Part shown: piece after piece, positions 1-8,962 of the stretch
Numbering within the stretch: the first letter of the stretch is position 1
Layout: the number at the start of each line of letters is the position of its first letter
From: Couchioplanes caeruleus
Lineage (GTDB): Bacteria > Actinomycetota > Actinomycetes > Mycobacteriales > Micromonosporaceae
NCBI RefSeq assembly: GCF_023499255.1
Contig: NZ_CP092183.1
Span: forward strand, 6,568,501-6,632,500
Direction of reading: 5' to 3'
DNA: 64,000 nucleotides
Notes under the pieces: model-generated
Databases searched by the model: none
What the model was told of the DNA's origin: nothing
Seen by the model: only the letters and a program-made list of their open reading frames with translations
Position numbers and translations under genes: made by a program

Positions 1-136
1 GCTCCGTACGGGCCCGACGGGCGAGTTCGTCGACCTGGGCCCCGGCGACTACGTGGCGTTCCCCGGCGACGTCCCGCACCACTACGAGGCGCTCGAGCCC
101 GGCACGTGGGCCGTGCTGGTCATGGAACACCGCTAG
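1..136 (+). CDS. C-terminal end of a cupin-domain protein, probably an XRE-cupin regulator (partial)
   Basis: Only the last 44 codons lie in the window, read in the frame starting at base 2 and ending at TAG 134-136. The visible residues contain the pattern PGDYVAFPGDVPHHYEAL, which is typical of the small C-terminal cupin (RmlC-like) sensor domain that follows an N-terminal XRE helix-turn-helix in many actinobacterial regulators. The N-terminal part is outside the window, so the DNA-binding domain is inferred only. Its stop codon overlaps that of the convergent ABC ATPase gene: a single CTAG at 133-136 supplies TAG on both strands. Confidence 0.7.
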   Translation, partial: LRTGPTGEFVDLGPGDYVAFPGDVPHHYEALEPGTWAVLVMEHR

Positions 137-1092
137 GGGGCGCGGTACAGCCTCGCCACCACGTCCTCGATGCCGGGCTCGACGAGCGACAGGTCCCGCA
201 TCGACGCCACGGCCGCGAGCTCCGCGACGACCGCGCCCGCCGCCGATGACGACAGCAGGTCGAACGACGCCCGGTGGCCGTCCGCCTCGAGCGACACCAG
301 GTCGGCTCCCGCCACGGCGAACCCGGGTGGGAGCGGCGTGTCCAGGTCCACCACGAGTCGGCGGCGGGAACCGTACCGGTCGTGCAGGGCCTCGATCGTG
401 CCGTCGTGCACCACCCGGCCGTGATCGATCACCACGAGCCGGCGGCACAGCCGTTCGATGTCGGCCAGGTCGTGGGTGGTCAGCACGAGCGTCACGTCCC
501 CCGTCGCGCCCAGCTCGGCGAGGAACGAACGCACCGCCTGCTTGCTCACCACGTCGAGGCCGATCGTGGGCTCGTCGAGGAACAGCACCGACGGCCCGTG
601 CAGCAGGGCGGCGGTCAGCTCGCCACGCATCCGCTGGCCCAGCGACAGCTGCCGTACCGGGGTGTCCAGGAACTCGTCCAGGTCCAGCAGCGACCGGCAG
701 CGCCGCAGCCGGGCGGCGTGCGCGCCGGCCGGCACCCGGTAGATGTGCCGCAGCAGGGCGAACGAGTCCCGCAGCGGCAGATCCCACCAGAGCTGCGAAC
801 GCTGCCCGAACACCACGCCGATCGTCAGCGCCAGGCGGGTGCGCTGCGGCACCGGCGCCAGCCCGCACACCGACACCTCACCCGACGACGGCGTGAGGAC
901 GCCCGTGAGCATCTTCAGCGTCGTGGACTTGCCGGCGCCGTTCGGCCCGATGTAGCCGACCATCTCGCCCGCCTCCACGGTCAGGTCGATGCCCGCCACG
1001 GCCGCCACCGACCGTTTCTCGCGGCGCAGCCGGCCCGTGCGGACCCGTACCGTGAAGTCCTTGCGCAGCCCGCGCATCGTGATCACGCTCAT
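133..1092 (-). CDS. ABC-2 type transporter ATP-binding protein
   Basis: A 319-residue ATPase that powers an ABC-2 exporter with the two permeases encoded just upstream. Visible motifs are Walker A GPNGAGKST (about residues 49-57), a signature loop LSLGQ, Walker B VLFLDEP and the switch histidine in TTHD. A C-terminal extension of about 80 residues after the nucleotide-binding domain resembles drug or polysaccharide export ATPases of the DrrA type. The ATG at 1092 was chosen because it overlaps the TGA of the upstream permease as ATGA, indicating translational coupling. A longer open frame upstream is only a shadow of the permease gene. Substrate is unknown. Confidence 0.9.
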   Translation of the reverse strand: MSVITMRGLRKDFTVRVRTGRLRREKRSVAAVAGIDLTVEAGEMVGYIGPNGAGKSTTLKMLTGVLTPSSGEVSVCGLAPVPQRTRLALTIGVVFGQRSQLWWDLPLRDSFALLRHIYRVPAGAHAARLRRCRSLLDLDEFLDTPVRQLSLGQRMRGELTAALLHGPSVLFLDEPTIGLDVVSKQAVRSFLAELGATGDVTLVLTTHDLADIERLCRRLVVIDHGRVVHDGTIEALHDRYGSRRRLVVDLDTPLPPGFAVAGADLVSLEADGHRASFDLLSSSAAGAVVAELAAVASMRDLSLVEPGIEDVVARLYRAP

Positions 1093-1889
1093 GAGCCCGT
1101 ACTCCTGTAGTGCCTGATGCCGGCCCGCCACACGACGGCGGCGGTGCCGGCCGCGACCAGCGCGACCAGCGGGGAGAGGAAGCCCGCCCCGGCGGGCAGA
1201 CCGAGCGGGTCGGCGCGGTTCAGCAGCGCCAGCGCCGGCTGGTAGGCCACGAAACCGAAGCCCATGCCGTACGCGAAGACCGCGCGGAACCAGCCCTCGA
1301 AGACGGGTACGGGGTACGCCGTGAAGTCCCGTCCGCCGTACGTGAAGGCGCTGCCCACCTCCCCGGACTCCACCCACCAGAACGCGAGGCTCGCGCTGGC
1401 CACGAAGATCGCGCCGAAGAACACCGCACCGGACAGCGGGGCGATCACGACCAGCGCCGCCCGCGCCGGCGTCCAGTCGACGTGGTTGAGGCGCAGCGCG
1501 GTGATCAGCACGGCGACCGCCACGGCCACGCGCAGCCCCTTGCGCAACGGCATGTCCATCAGCACCAGCTGCGGCAGCGCGCCGAGCGGGCGGGTCAGCA
1601 CGGCGTCCATCGCGCCCGTGCGCACGTACGTCTTCAGCCGGTCGATGTTGCCCACCACGAGGTCGGCGGTGGCGAACCCGCACGACGACAGGCTCACCAC
1701 GAGCAGACCCTCGCGCAGGGTGAAGCCGGCCACCGTACGGGTCGCGCCGAACAGCACGAGCACGGCGACGACGTCCAGCACCGCGCCGAGGATGTTCGTG
1801 GCGAGGTCCACCGCGAACGACGCCCGGTAGGACGCCAGCGACCGCCACTGACCGACGAACAGCGCCCCGTACGCCCGCAGTTCACCCAC
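1089..1889 (-). CDS. ABC-2 family transporter permease (DUF990-like), second of pair
   Basis: A 266-residue integral membrane protein with about six hydrophobic segments, similar in layout to the ABC2_membrane_6/DUF990 permeases that always occur as two adjacent genes with one ATPase. The GTG start at 1889 overlaps the end of the preceding permease by 8 bp, and its own stop overlaps the ATPase start by 4 bp, so the three genes form one coupled operon. Likely acts as a heterodimer with the neighbouring permease in the cytoplasmic membrane. The exported compound cannot be read from the sequence. Confidence 0.85.
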   Translation of the reverse strand: MGELRAYGALFVGQWRSLASYRASFAVDLATNILGAVLDVVAVLVLFGATRTVAGFTLREGLLVVSLSSCGFATADLVVGNIDRLKTYVRTGAMDAVLTRPLGALPQLVLMDMPLRKGLRVAVAVAVLITALRLNHVDWTPARAALVVIAPLSGAVFFGAIFVASASLAFWWVESGEVGSAFTYGGRDFTAYPVPVFEGWFRAVFAYGMGFGFVAYQPALALLNRADPLGLPAGAGFLSPLVALVAAGTAAVVWRAGIRHYRSTGS

Positions 1890-2742
1890 CCTGGGCCACC
1901 AGGCGCTTCTCGGCGCGGCGCTGCACCACGGCGGCCAGAACGAGCAGGGCGGCGGCCCAGAGCGCCTGCAGGCCCACGAGCGCCGCCTGCACCGGCGCGG
2001 GATCGCGTTCGACCAGCACGTCCGCAGGGGTCTGGAGCAGGCCGGGGAACGGCGTACCGACCCAGAGCGCGACCGCCAGCCAGTCCGGCAGGAACCGCAG
2101 CGGGAAGTACAGCCCGGCGAGCACGCCCGCGGACAGCACCCACAGCGTGATCGGGCCTCGGGCGTCGTGCAGCCAGTACGCCGTGGCGTTCACCAGGAAC
2201 CGCAGCCCGAAACTGCCGATCACGGCGAGCAGCACGGACAGCGCGAACAACGGGACCGTGAACCAGCGGCTGGGGGCGTACAGGTCGAAGAAAGGCGCTC
2301 CCACGGCGAGCGGCGGCAGGAAGCGGAAGATCATCGCGTGCGCGGCCCGCCCCAGGTCCGGCGCCAGATACCCGACCACCGGGGGTACGGGGCGCAGCAG
2401 GTCGGCGGCCACGTCGCCGGACCGGATCCGGTCGGCGAGCTCGGTCCAGCCCCACAACGACACTACGGTGAGCAATCCCTGCCCCACCCACACGAACGTG
2501 GCCAGCTGCTCGGCGTCATACCCGGCCGCGCGCCCACCGGCCGCGCCGGCCGCGACGGCGAGCAACACGTAACACCGCAGGAACCCGAAGACGGTGTTGG
2601 TGAACGATCCGGCTATCGTCGCCTGCCGGTAGGTTGCGTACCTCCGGAAACCCGACCATGAAAGCGCACCGAACGTAGTGACGCGGCCCCGGAACGGACG
2701 ATCAGGAGAGATCCCAGGCACCCTGGCGTCGAGCCCGTTCAC
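1882..2742 (-). CDS. ABC-2 family transporter permease (DUF990-like), first of pair
   Basis: First gene of the exporter operon, 286 residues from the chosen GTG at 2742. This start has a strong Shine-Dalgarno AAGGAG 9 nt upstream. The open frame extends to an ATG at 2811 but that start has no ribosome site. The protein begins with a short cytoplasmic part and then about six membrane segments. The loop motif RSGDVAADLLRPV is characteristic of this permease family. It shares the intergenic space 2743-2883 with the divergent WG/TPR gene, so regulatory sites for both must lie there. Confidence 0.85.
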   Translation of the reverse strand: MNGLDARVPGISPDRPFRGRVTTFGALSWSGFRRYATYRQATIAGSFTNTVFGFLRCYVLLAVAAGAAGGRAAGYDAEQLATFVWVGQGLLTVVSLWGWTELADRIRSGDVAADLLRPVPPVVGYLAPDLGRAAHAMIFRFLPPLAVGAPFFDLYAPSRWFTVPLFALSVLLAVIGSFGLRFLVNATAYWLHDARGPITLWVLSAGVLAGLYFPLRFLPDWLAVALWVGTPFPGLLQTPADVLVERDPAPVQAALVGLQALWAAALLVLAAVVQRRAEKRLVAQGG

Positions 2743-2883
2743 GCCGCTAATCTCCTTCCACAACCCCCGCAGCGGAGCCGGGCGACTGTACCCGGTGCCC
2801 CGCCCTGCCACCGAGCAATTTCCGACAAGGTGGATCGTCGTGACGCAGCGTAGTCAGGCATCGGGCAGCCTCCTGGTTGCCGG

Positions 2884-5800
2884 ATGAACGGCTGGAGCTC
2901 ACAGCTCGGCGCCGGCGGCTGGGACGACGAGCCCGCCTGGGTGTACGAGATCACCTGGGAATGGGAACCGCTGCCGGGCCAGCGCTACCCCGGCGACCCG
3001 GGCCGCCGCCGGGCCGTCCACCAACCGGTGTACGACGCCTCCGTCGCGGCCGAAGCGGCAGCGGCATGGGACGCGGACTTCCGGGCCATCGCCCAGGCCT
3101 CGGCGCCACCCGCCCACCACGTCTCTCCGACCTCGGCGCCGCCCGCTCACCACCTCTCCCCGGCTTCTGCCCCGCCCGCCCGTCCCATTTCCCCGGCGGC
3201 GGGCCGTGCGACCGTGGGGCGGCCGCCGCAGCCCCCGCCGTCGTGGAACGGGCCGGAGGACTCCCCTGCACCCACCCGCCCGGCAGCGACTCCCCCGCCC
3301 CCGCCGGCACCGCGGCGGGCCGAGCCGTCGTGGAACCGCCCGGTCCCGCTTCCCGACCGCCTCCCCGAGAACGACCCCCGCCAGGCCCGCCCGGCCCCGG
3401 GCCTGCGCCGGCCACCCGGCCCACCGGAGAGCCAGCGCCCCGGCCGCGAACCGTCCCCCGCGCCGCGCCAACCGGCCCCCGACGATCAGTTCCACGGCCC
3501 GCGCCAGACGCCGTACCGCTCGGCGCCTCCGCCTCCGTCTCAGCCCCAGCCGACCCCGCGCCCGGACGCCCGCTACCCGGCGCCCCGCCCGGTACCGCCG
3601 GATCCGCGGTGGGCGGCGCCGGTCGACCCCCGCCCCGCGACCCCGGAGCCTTGGGCGCCGCCGCGCTCGGCGCCGCCGTCACCGGCCCCGGATGCCTGGT
3701 CTCCCCCGGCTGCGGCCGGCCGCTCACGACCGGAATCCGCACCTCCCGCGTCCGCACCTCCGGTGGTTTTCGGACCTCCCGGGGCTTCTGCACCTCCGGC
3801 GGCTTCTGCATCTCCCGCTGGAGACGGGTGGTCGCGGCCGCGCTCCGCGGACCATGCGGCGGAGGGTTGGCGTCGGCCGGAGTCGGCCCCTCACCCCGGC
3901 GCCGGTTGGTCGCGGCCCGATTCCGCACCTCCGGCGACGGACGGCCGGTCGCGGCCCGAGCCCACGCCCCCCACGGCGGACGGCTGGTCGCGTGGGCGCC
4001 CTGGGACGTCGGCGGCGGACATGTGGGCGGCGCGCTCGATGCCGGGCGAACCGAGTCCGGGCCAGCACCCTCCCGCCCCGGAGCCGCGAATCACTCCGCC
4101 GTACGAGGGCCGGCAGGCCGCGTCGTACACGCCTCCGACGGATCCTCGGCTGGCTGCGCCGTACCCGGAGGCTTCGCCGTACGCGGGGCGCGAGGCGTCG
4201 CCTTATGCTGCGCGTCGGCCGGATCCGTACGCGCCGCAGGGTGATACGCGGCCGTCCTCGGACCCGCGCCGGGGCGCCGAGGCTGGGCGGCGGGCCGGTG
4301 CGCCGTACGACATGCCGGAGCCGCCGCGGCGTGGCGCCCACAGCCTGGAACCGCCGACGGATCCCCGCTTCCCGGCGCCGCTGCAGACGCCGGCCCCGCC
4401 CCGCGCCCCGGAACCAGCCCCGGTCCGGCAGGAACGCGAACCGGCCGGACCGGAGACGACCCAGCCGATCGTGCCGTCGGCCGGGTGGGTGGCGGCAGCG
4501 CCCGCGACCGCGCCGGCCCAGGTACGCCCGGTCCCACCTGTCCAGCCGGTCCAGCCGGTGCCGACCGCTCGGCCCATTCCGACCACGCCGCCTGTCTCGG
4601 CCGCGCCGCCTCCGACTGCGCCGCACGTCTCGCCCGCGCCGCCGGCCGCGGCGTCGGCGTCGGCAGCGCCGTCCGTCTCGGCCGCGCCGCCTCCGACCGC
4701 GCCCCCGGTGTCCGCAGCGCCGTCCGTCTCGGCCGCGCCGCCTCCGACCGCGCCCCCGGTGTCCGCAGCGCCGGCTCCGACCGCGCCGCCGGCTCCGACT
4801 GCGCCCCCCGTGTCGCCGGCGCCGCCGGCTTCGGCGCCACCGCTCGCTGCCCGGCAGCCGGAACCGCCGGTGGTGCGACCCGTGTCGGCCCATCCGGCAC
4901 CGCCTGTGGCGCGTCCTGTATCGGGAACGCCGGTGTCCTATCGAGTGTCGCCGCCGACGCCGGCTTACGAGCCGCAGCAGGCCCCGACCACACCGGAACC
5001 TGTCGTGGCCGCGCCCGAACCCGCCGCCGCCGCGCCCGAACCCGTCGTGGCCGCGCCCGAACCCGCCGCCGCCGCGCCCGAACCCGTCGTGGCCGCGCCG
5101 GGACCCGTCGCCCCTGCAGCCGGAACTGCCGCCACCGCACCGGAACCTGTCGTGGCTACGCCCGCGCCTGTATCCGCCGCGCCGGACGCAGCCATGGCCA
5201 CGCCGGAACCGGTCACTGTCGTGCCCGAGTCGGTTGTGACGGACGCGGCTGGCCCGGACCCGGTTGTGACGGACGTGGCTCCCTCGGAGCCGGCCGTAGC
5301 GGATGAGGCTCTGCCGGAGCCGGTCGTGGTGGACATGGCCGCGCCGGCCCAGGCGGAGACCGCCGGATCGACCTCCCCCGAAGCGACCACTTCCGATCCG
5401 GACAACGAGTCACCGGTCGCCGGCCCGGCAGGGACCGGCGACGGCACTTCTTCGCCGGAACCGGACGACGCAGAAGCCGGGGAAGCCACCACAGCCGCGA
5501 GCAGCGTGGCGGTTGTCGAGCGGCCCGCCGACGAGACCCCGGGGGCCGACGCCGAGCCGAGCGAACCGGCGGACGACGACGGCCGGGCCGAGCCGGGTGA
5601 CCAGCCCGAGGCCGAGGTCGTGATTGACGTGCCGGTCGCCGTGGTGGACGCCGGCGGTGAGGTCGTCGAAGCCGAAGTCGTCGAAACCGACGCCGAGGCC
5701 GGGGTCGTCGCGGAACCGGTCGCCGTCGAGGTCGCTCCGGCCGTCGCCGATGTGCCCGCGGCCGCGGAGCCGCCCGTCGATGCCGAGATCATCGACGTCC

Positions 5801-7896
5801 CGGCGGGCGAGGATGCCGCCCCTCAGGAGGGGACCCGCGAACAGCAGCAGGCCGGCCAAGAGCACGGCGGCCAGGACAACGCCGACCGGGAGGACGCCGG
5901 CCGGGTAGAGGCCGGCGAGGAGGACGCCACCCCTGGGCAGGCCGCGCGCGATGGGCAGCACGAGCCGAACGACGGGCAGGCGCCGCAGGTGGCCGGCGTG
6001 GACAGTGAGCCGGCAGGCGGCGGCCTCGGGTGGTTGTTGTCGATGAGCGGCCTGGGTGCGGTCACGGCCGATCCGGACTCGATTCCGGTGTCCCCCGCCG
6101 AGGCGCCCGTCAGCGCCGCGCCCGCCCCGGAGCCGGTCAGCGCCGCGCCGGTCCGGACCGACTGGTTCTCCCCCTCCGCGGAGAACCAGATCGTGACCCC
6201 TCGCGAGACGAAGGACGACTCCGCCGGCGCCGGCGCCGCGACGGGCGAGACGGAGACCATCGAGGACCGGCCGGCCGGCAACGAAGCCGCGGCAGAAAGC
6301 GAGCCGGCGGACCCCGACGAGCCGCAAGACCAACGCGAGCCGCAAGAGCAGGCCGAGACCGAAGACCACACCGAGCCGCAAGAGCAGAGCGACCCCGCAG
6401 ACCAAGGCCAAGAGGCAGAACAAAGCGAGCCGGCGGAAGGCCCCACCACAGCCGTACAGGCGGCGACCGAGCCGGTCCAGGCAGCGAACCCGGACCGTAC
6501 GGAGCAAGCCGTACGCGCCCCGAGCATGCAGCTGCCCACCCTTTCCGTCCCGCCGCCCCCGGAGCCCGAGCTCGAGCCCGTACCCGCCCTGCCCGACCCG
6601 GAACAGCTGCTGTCCGCGTACCCGTGGGACGTTGATCCCGTCACCCTGCGCGAGACGGTGGCCGAGCCGGACCGGTTGCGGGCGTTGCGGGATCGGCTGA
6701 CCGACCGGGTGGAGTACGCCGAGCGCGACTCCGTGCGGGCGCGGTTGCTGAGTCTGCGGGCGGTGGTGAGCCGGCTGCTCGGGGAGTACGGCCGGGCGCT
6801 CGCCGACGGGCGGGAGGCGTTGCGGCATGCCGAGGCCACCGGTGAGCTGGTGCAGGTCGCCGTCGTGCAGGCCCGGCTGGCTCAGGTGCAGCAGTGGCGG
6901 GGTGATTTCGCCGAGGCCGACCGGTTGTACGAGGAGGCCAACTCCGTCGAGCTGCCCGGGCGGTTGCGGGCCGAGATGCACGTCAACGCCGGGAAGTCCT
7001 GTTATGAGCAGGGGCGGTATCTGGAGGCGTGCAATCATTTCGAGCTCGCGTTGGAGCTGCGGCGGGTCGAGGATCCCGATCTTGTCGCGCGGACCGAGGC
7101 GGCGCTCGATGCGGTGATGGCCCGGGTGCAGGAGGCCGGGTGGGGTCCTTACCCGCGGTCGCGGGAGGAGATTCTGCAGCAGAGCCGTCCGCCGCAGCCG
7201 GCTTCCGACTACGAGACCGGCCTCGTCGGGTACGCCGACAGCAACGGTGACGTGGTCATCGCGGAGTCGTTCGCCGACGCCCAGCCGTTCTCCGAGGGCG
7301 CCGCCTGGGTACGTCGCCCGCACGCCGCCGCGTGGGAGCTGATCGACGAGACCGGGGCGCTGCTGATCGACGAGTCGTCGGCGTACCTGCAGGCCCTGCC
7401 GTTCTCGGACGGCCTGGCGTGGGTGTCGCGCGATCCTGCCGGCGGGTGGTTCGCGGTGGACTGGCACAACCGGGTGATCGTGCCGGGCGGATTCGACGAC
7501 GTACGGCCGTTCCGGCGGGGTGTGGCCCCCGTGCGGCGCGGCGGCTGGGGCGCGATCGACCGGCACGGGCGGGTCGTGGTGCACCCGAAGTACCGGGCGT
7601 TCGCGACCGAGCTCAGCGCCGGCGGGCCGGTGGACGGGTTCACCGAGGAGGGGCTGGCCGTCGTGGACGCCGGCGACCGGTTCGGGGTGGTGGACCGTAC
7701 GGGTCAGCTGCGGGTGCAGCCGGTGCACGCGCGGCTGCTGATCCACCCGGCGGCGTTCCTCGTCGGTGACCGGGACGGGCGCTGGGGCGCGCTGGACCGC
7801 GACGGCGAGCCGCTCGTCGGCGTCACGTACCGCGATCCGGCCGAGGTGGTTCAGGAGATCGAGCGGCTGATCCCGGACGACAGGCCGGTTCTGTAA
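2884..7896 (+). CDS. Very large Pro/Ala-rich protein with C-terminal TPR and WG repeats
   Basis: A 1670-residue protein. The first 60 residues are Trp- and acid-rich (WDDEPAWVYEITWEWEPL). Residues about 60-900 are Pro/Ala-rich low complexity, and about 900-1240 are Glu/Asp/Gln-rich, so over 1100 residues are probably disordered. Residues about 1245-1420 are helical TPR-like, with pairs such as YGRALADGREALRHAE and YLEACNHFELALELR. Residues about 1444-1655 are WG-type beta repeats (for example GWGAIDRHGRVVVHPKY). There is no signal peptide or membrane segment. The disordered part contains perfect or near-perfect tandem duplications: 51 bp at 4663-4764 and 42 bp at 4996-5079. WG repeats are thought to mediate protein binding. 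Function is unknown; a scaffold role is inference. The ATG start has only a weak ribosome site. Confidence 0.8.
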   Translation: MNGWSSQLGAGGWDDEPAWVYEITWEWEPLPGQRYPGDPGRRRAVHQPVYDASVAAEAAAAWDADFRAIAQASAPPAHHVSPTSAPPAHHLSPASAPPARPISPAAGRATVGRPPQPPPSWNGPEDSPAPTRPAATPPPPPAPRRAEPSWNRPVPLPDRLPENDPRQARPAPGLRRPPGPPESQRPGREPSPAPRQPAPDDQFHGPRQTPYRSAPPPPSQPQPTPRPDARYPAPRPVPPDPRWAAPVDPRPATPEPWAPPRSAPPSPAPDAWSPPAAAGRSRPESAPPASAPPVVFGPPGASAPPAASASPAGDGWSRPRSADHAAEGWRRPESAPHPGAGWSRPDSAPPATDGRSRPEPTPPTADGWSRGRPGTSAADMWAARSMPGEPSPGQHPPAPEPRITPPYEGRQAASYTPPTDPRLAAPYPEASPYAGREASPYAARRPDPYAPQGDTRPSSDPRRGAEAGRRAGAPYDMPEPPRRGAHSLEPPTDPRFPAPLQTPAPPRAPEPAPVRQEREPAGPETTQPIVPSAGWVAAAPATAPAQVRPVPPVQPVQPVPTARPIPTTPPVSAAPPPTAPHVSPAPPAAASASAAPSVSAAPPPTAPPVSAAPSVSAAPPPTAPPVSAAPAPTAPPAPTAPPVSPAPPASAPPLAARQPEPPVVRPVSAHPAPPVARPVSGTPVSYRVSPPTPAYEPQQAPTTPEPVVAAPEPAAAAPEPVVAAPEPAAAAPEPVVAAPGPVAPAAGTAATAPEPVVATPAPVSAAPDAAMATPEPVTVVPESVVTDAAGPDPVVTDVAPSEPAVADEALPEPVVVDMAAPAQAETAGSTSPEATTSDPDNESPVAGPAGTGDGTSSPEPDDAEAGEATTAASSVAVVERPADETPGADAEPSEPADDDGRAEPGDQPEAEVVIDVPVAVVDAGGEVVEAEVVETDAEAGVVAEPVAVEVAPAVADVPAAAEPPVDAEIIDVPAGEDAAPQEGTREQQQAGQEHGGQDNADREDAGRVEAGEEDATPGQAARDGQHEPNDGQAPQVAGVDSEPAGGGLGWLLSMSGLGAVTADPDSIPVSPAEAPVSAAPAPEPVSAAPVRTDWFSPSAENQIVTPRETKDDSAGAGAATGETETIEDRPAGNEAAAESEPADPDEPQDQREPQEQAETEDHTEPQEQSDPADQGQEAEQSEPAEGPTTAVQAATEPVQAANPDRTEQAVRAPSMQLPTLSVPPPPEPELEPVPALPDPEQLLSAYPWDVDPVTLRETVAEPDRLRALRDRLTDRVEYAERDSVRARLLSLRAVVSRLLGEYGRALADGREALRHAEATGELVQVAVVQARLAQVQQWRGDFAEADRLYEEANSVELPGRLRAEMHVNAGKSCYEQGRYLEACNHFELALELRRVEDPDLVARTEAALDAVMARVQEAGWGPYPRSREEILQQSRPPQPASDYETGLVGYADSNGDVVIAESFADAQPFSEGAAWVRRPHAAAWELIDETGALLIDESSAYLQALPFSDGLAWVSRDPAGGWFAVDWHNRVIVPGGFDDVRPFRRGVAPVRRGGWGAIDRHGRVVVHPKYRAFATELSAGGPVDGFTEEGLAVVDAGDRFGVVDRTGQLRVQPVHARLLIHPAAFLVGDRDGRWGALDRDGEPLVGVTYRDPAEVVQEIERLIPDDRPVL
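4663..5100 (+). repeat. In-frame coding tandem repeats in the WG/TPR gene
   Basis: A 51-bp unit (17 codons) occurs twice head to tail at 4663-4713 and 4714-4764 with no differences seen, followed by a partial third copy. A 42-bp unit (14 codons, alternating EPVVAAP and EPAAAAP) occurs at 4996-5037 and 5038-5079 plus a partial copy. Unit lengths are multiples of three, so copy-number change would keep the frame. The sharpness of the duplication suggests recent slippage. Confidence 0.8.
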
Positions 7897-7918
7897 GGAG
7901 CGGGTAGGGTCGGCGGTC

Positions 7919-8917
7919 ATGGAGTTCCGTCACCTCGGCCGTTCCGGTCTCATGATCAGCGAGATCGCGTACGGCAACTGGATCACCCATGGTTCCCAGG
8001 TCGAGGAGGAGGCCGCCGCCGCGTGCGTGCGGGCCGCCCTCGACGTGGGGATCACCACCTTCGACACCGCAGACGCGTACGCCGGCACCGCCGCCGAGGA
8101 GGTGCTGGGGCGGGCGCTCAAGGGTGAGCGCCGGGAGGGCCTCGAGGTCTTCACCAAGGTGTACTGGCCCACCGGCCCCGGCCCGAACGACCGCAGCCTG
8201 TCCCGCAAGCACGTGATGGAGTCGATCAACGGGTCGCTGCGCCGGCTGCAGATGGACTATGTCGACCTGTACCAGGCGCACCGCTTCGACCATTCGACGC
8301 CGCTCGAGGAGACGATGGAGGCGTTCGCCGACATCGTGCACTCCGGCAAGGCGCTCTACATCGGCGTCTCGGAGTGGACGGCCGAGCAGATCCGCGCCGG
8401 CCACCGGCTCGCCCGGGAGCTGAAGATCCCGCTCGTGTCCAACCAGCCGCAGTACTCGATGCTGTGGCGGGTCATCGAGGCCGAGGTCGTGCCGGCCTGC
8501 GAGGAGCTGGGGCTGGGCCAGGTCGTGTTCTCGCCGATCGCGCAGGGCGTGCTGACCGGCAAGTACGAGCCGGGCAAGCAGCCGCCGGCGGGTTCGCGCG
8601 CCACCGACGACAAGTCGGGCGCCCAGTTCATCCAGCGCCTGATGACCGACGAGGTGCTGACCACCGTGCAGAAGCTCAAGCCGCTCGCCGAGCAGGCCGG
8701 CCTGTCGATGGCTCAGCTCGCGGTCGCCTGGGTGCTGCAGAACAGCAACGTGTCCGCCGCGATCATCGGCGCGTCCCGGCCGGAGCAGGTGCACGACAAC
8801 GCCAAGGCTTCCGGCGTACGCCTGGAGGCGGACCTGATGGCGGCGATCGACGAGGCGGTCGGCGGCATCGCCGAGCGGGATCCGAAGAAGACGGTCAGCC
8901 CGGAACGCCGGCCCTGA
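7919..8917 (+). CDS. Aldo/keto reductase, Kv-beta-like subfamily
   Basis: A 332-residue NADPH-dependent oxidoreductase of the AKR superfamily acting in the cytoplasm on an unidentified carbonyl substrate. The catalytic tetrad is present as Asp49, Tyr54, Lys80 and His121 (FDTADAY, FTK, YQAH). The length and the motifs VSNQPQYSML and SPIAQGVLTGKY place it with potassium-channel beta-subunit-like AKRs, which include L-glyceraldehyde-3-phosphate reductases. A TAGGGT hexamer ends 8 nt before the ATG, so it may be transcribed leaderless. It converges with the protease gene across a shared hairpin. Confidence 0.9.
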   Translation: MEFRHLGRSGLMISEIAYGNWITHGSQVEEEAAAACVRAALDVGITTFDTADAYAGTAAEEVLGRALKGERREGLEVFTKVYWPTGPGPNDRSLSRKHVMESINGSLRRLQMDYVDLYQAHRFDHSTPLEETMEAFADIVHSGKALYIGVSEWTAEQIRAGHRLARELKIPLVSNQPQYSMLWRVIEAEVVPACEELGLGQVVFSPIAQGVLTGKYEPGKQPPAGSRATDDKSGAQFIQRLMTDEVLTTVQKLKPLAEQAGLSMAQLAVAWVLQNSNVSAAIIGASRPEQVHDNAKASGVRLEADLMAAIDEAVGGIAERDPKKTVSPERRP

Positions 8918-8921
8918 CGAA

Positions 8922-8960
8922 CGGCGCGTGGCCCTGCCCGGCGGGCGGGGCCACGCGCCG
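8922..8960. terminator. Bidirectional hairpin terminator between convergent genes
   Basis: A perfect 13-bp inverted repeat (8922-8934 with 8948-8960, arm CGGCGCGTGGCCC) lies 5 bp after the reductase stop and just after the protease stop on the other strand. No T-run is present, as is usual in this GC range. Confidence 0.75.
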
Positions 8961-8962
8961 CG

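Noticed and set aside
5410..7920. Very long open frame antisense to the WG/TPR gene (over 800 codons)
   Set aside because: Long antisense frames are expected in DNA this GC-rich. It shows no family motifs, no ribosome site, and the plus-strand frame has clear TPR and WG repeats.
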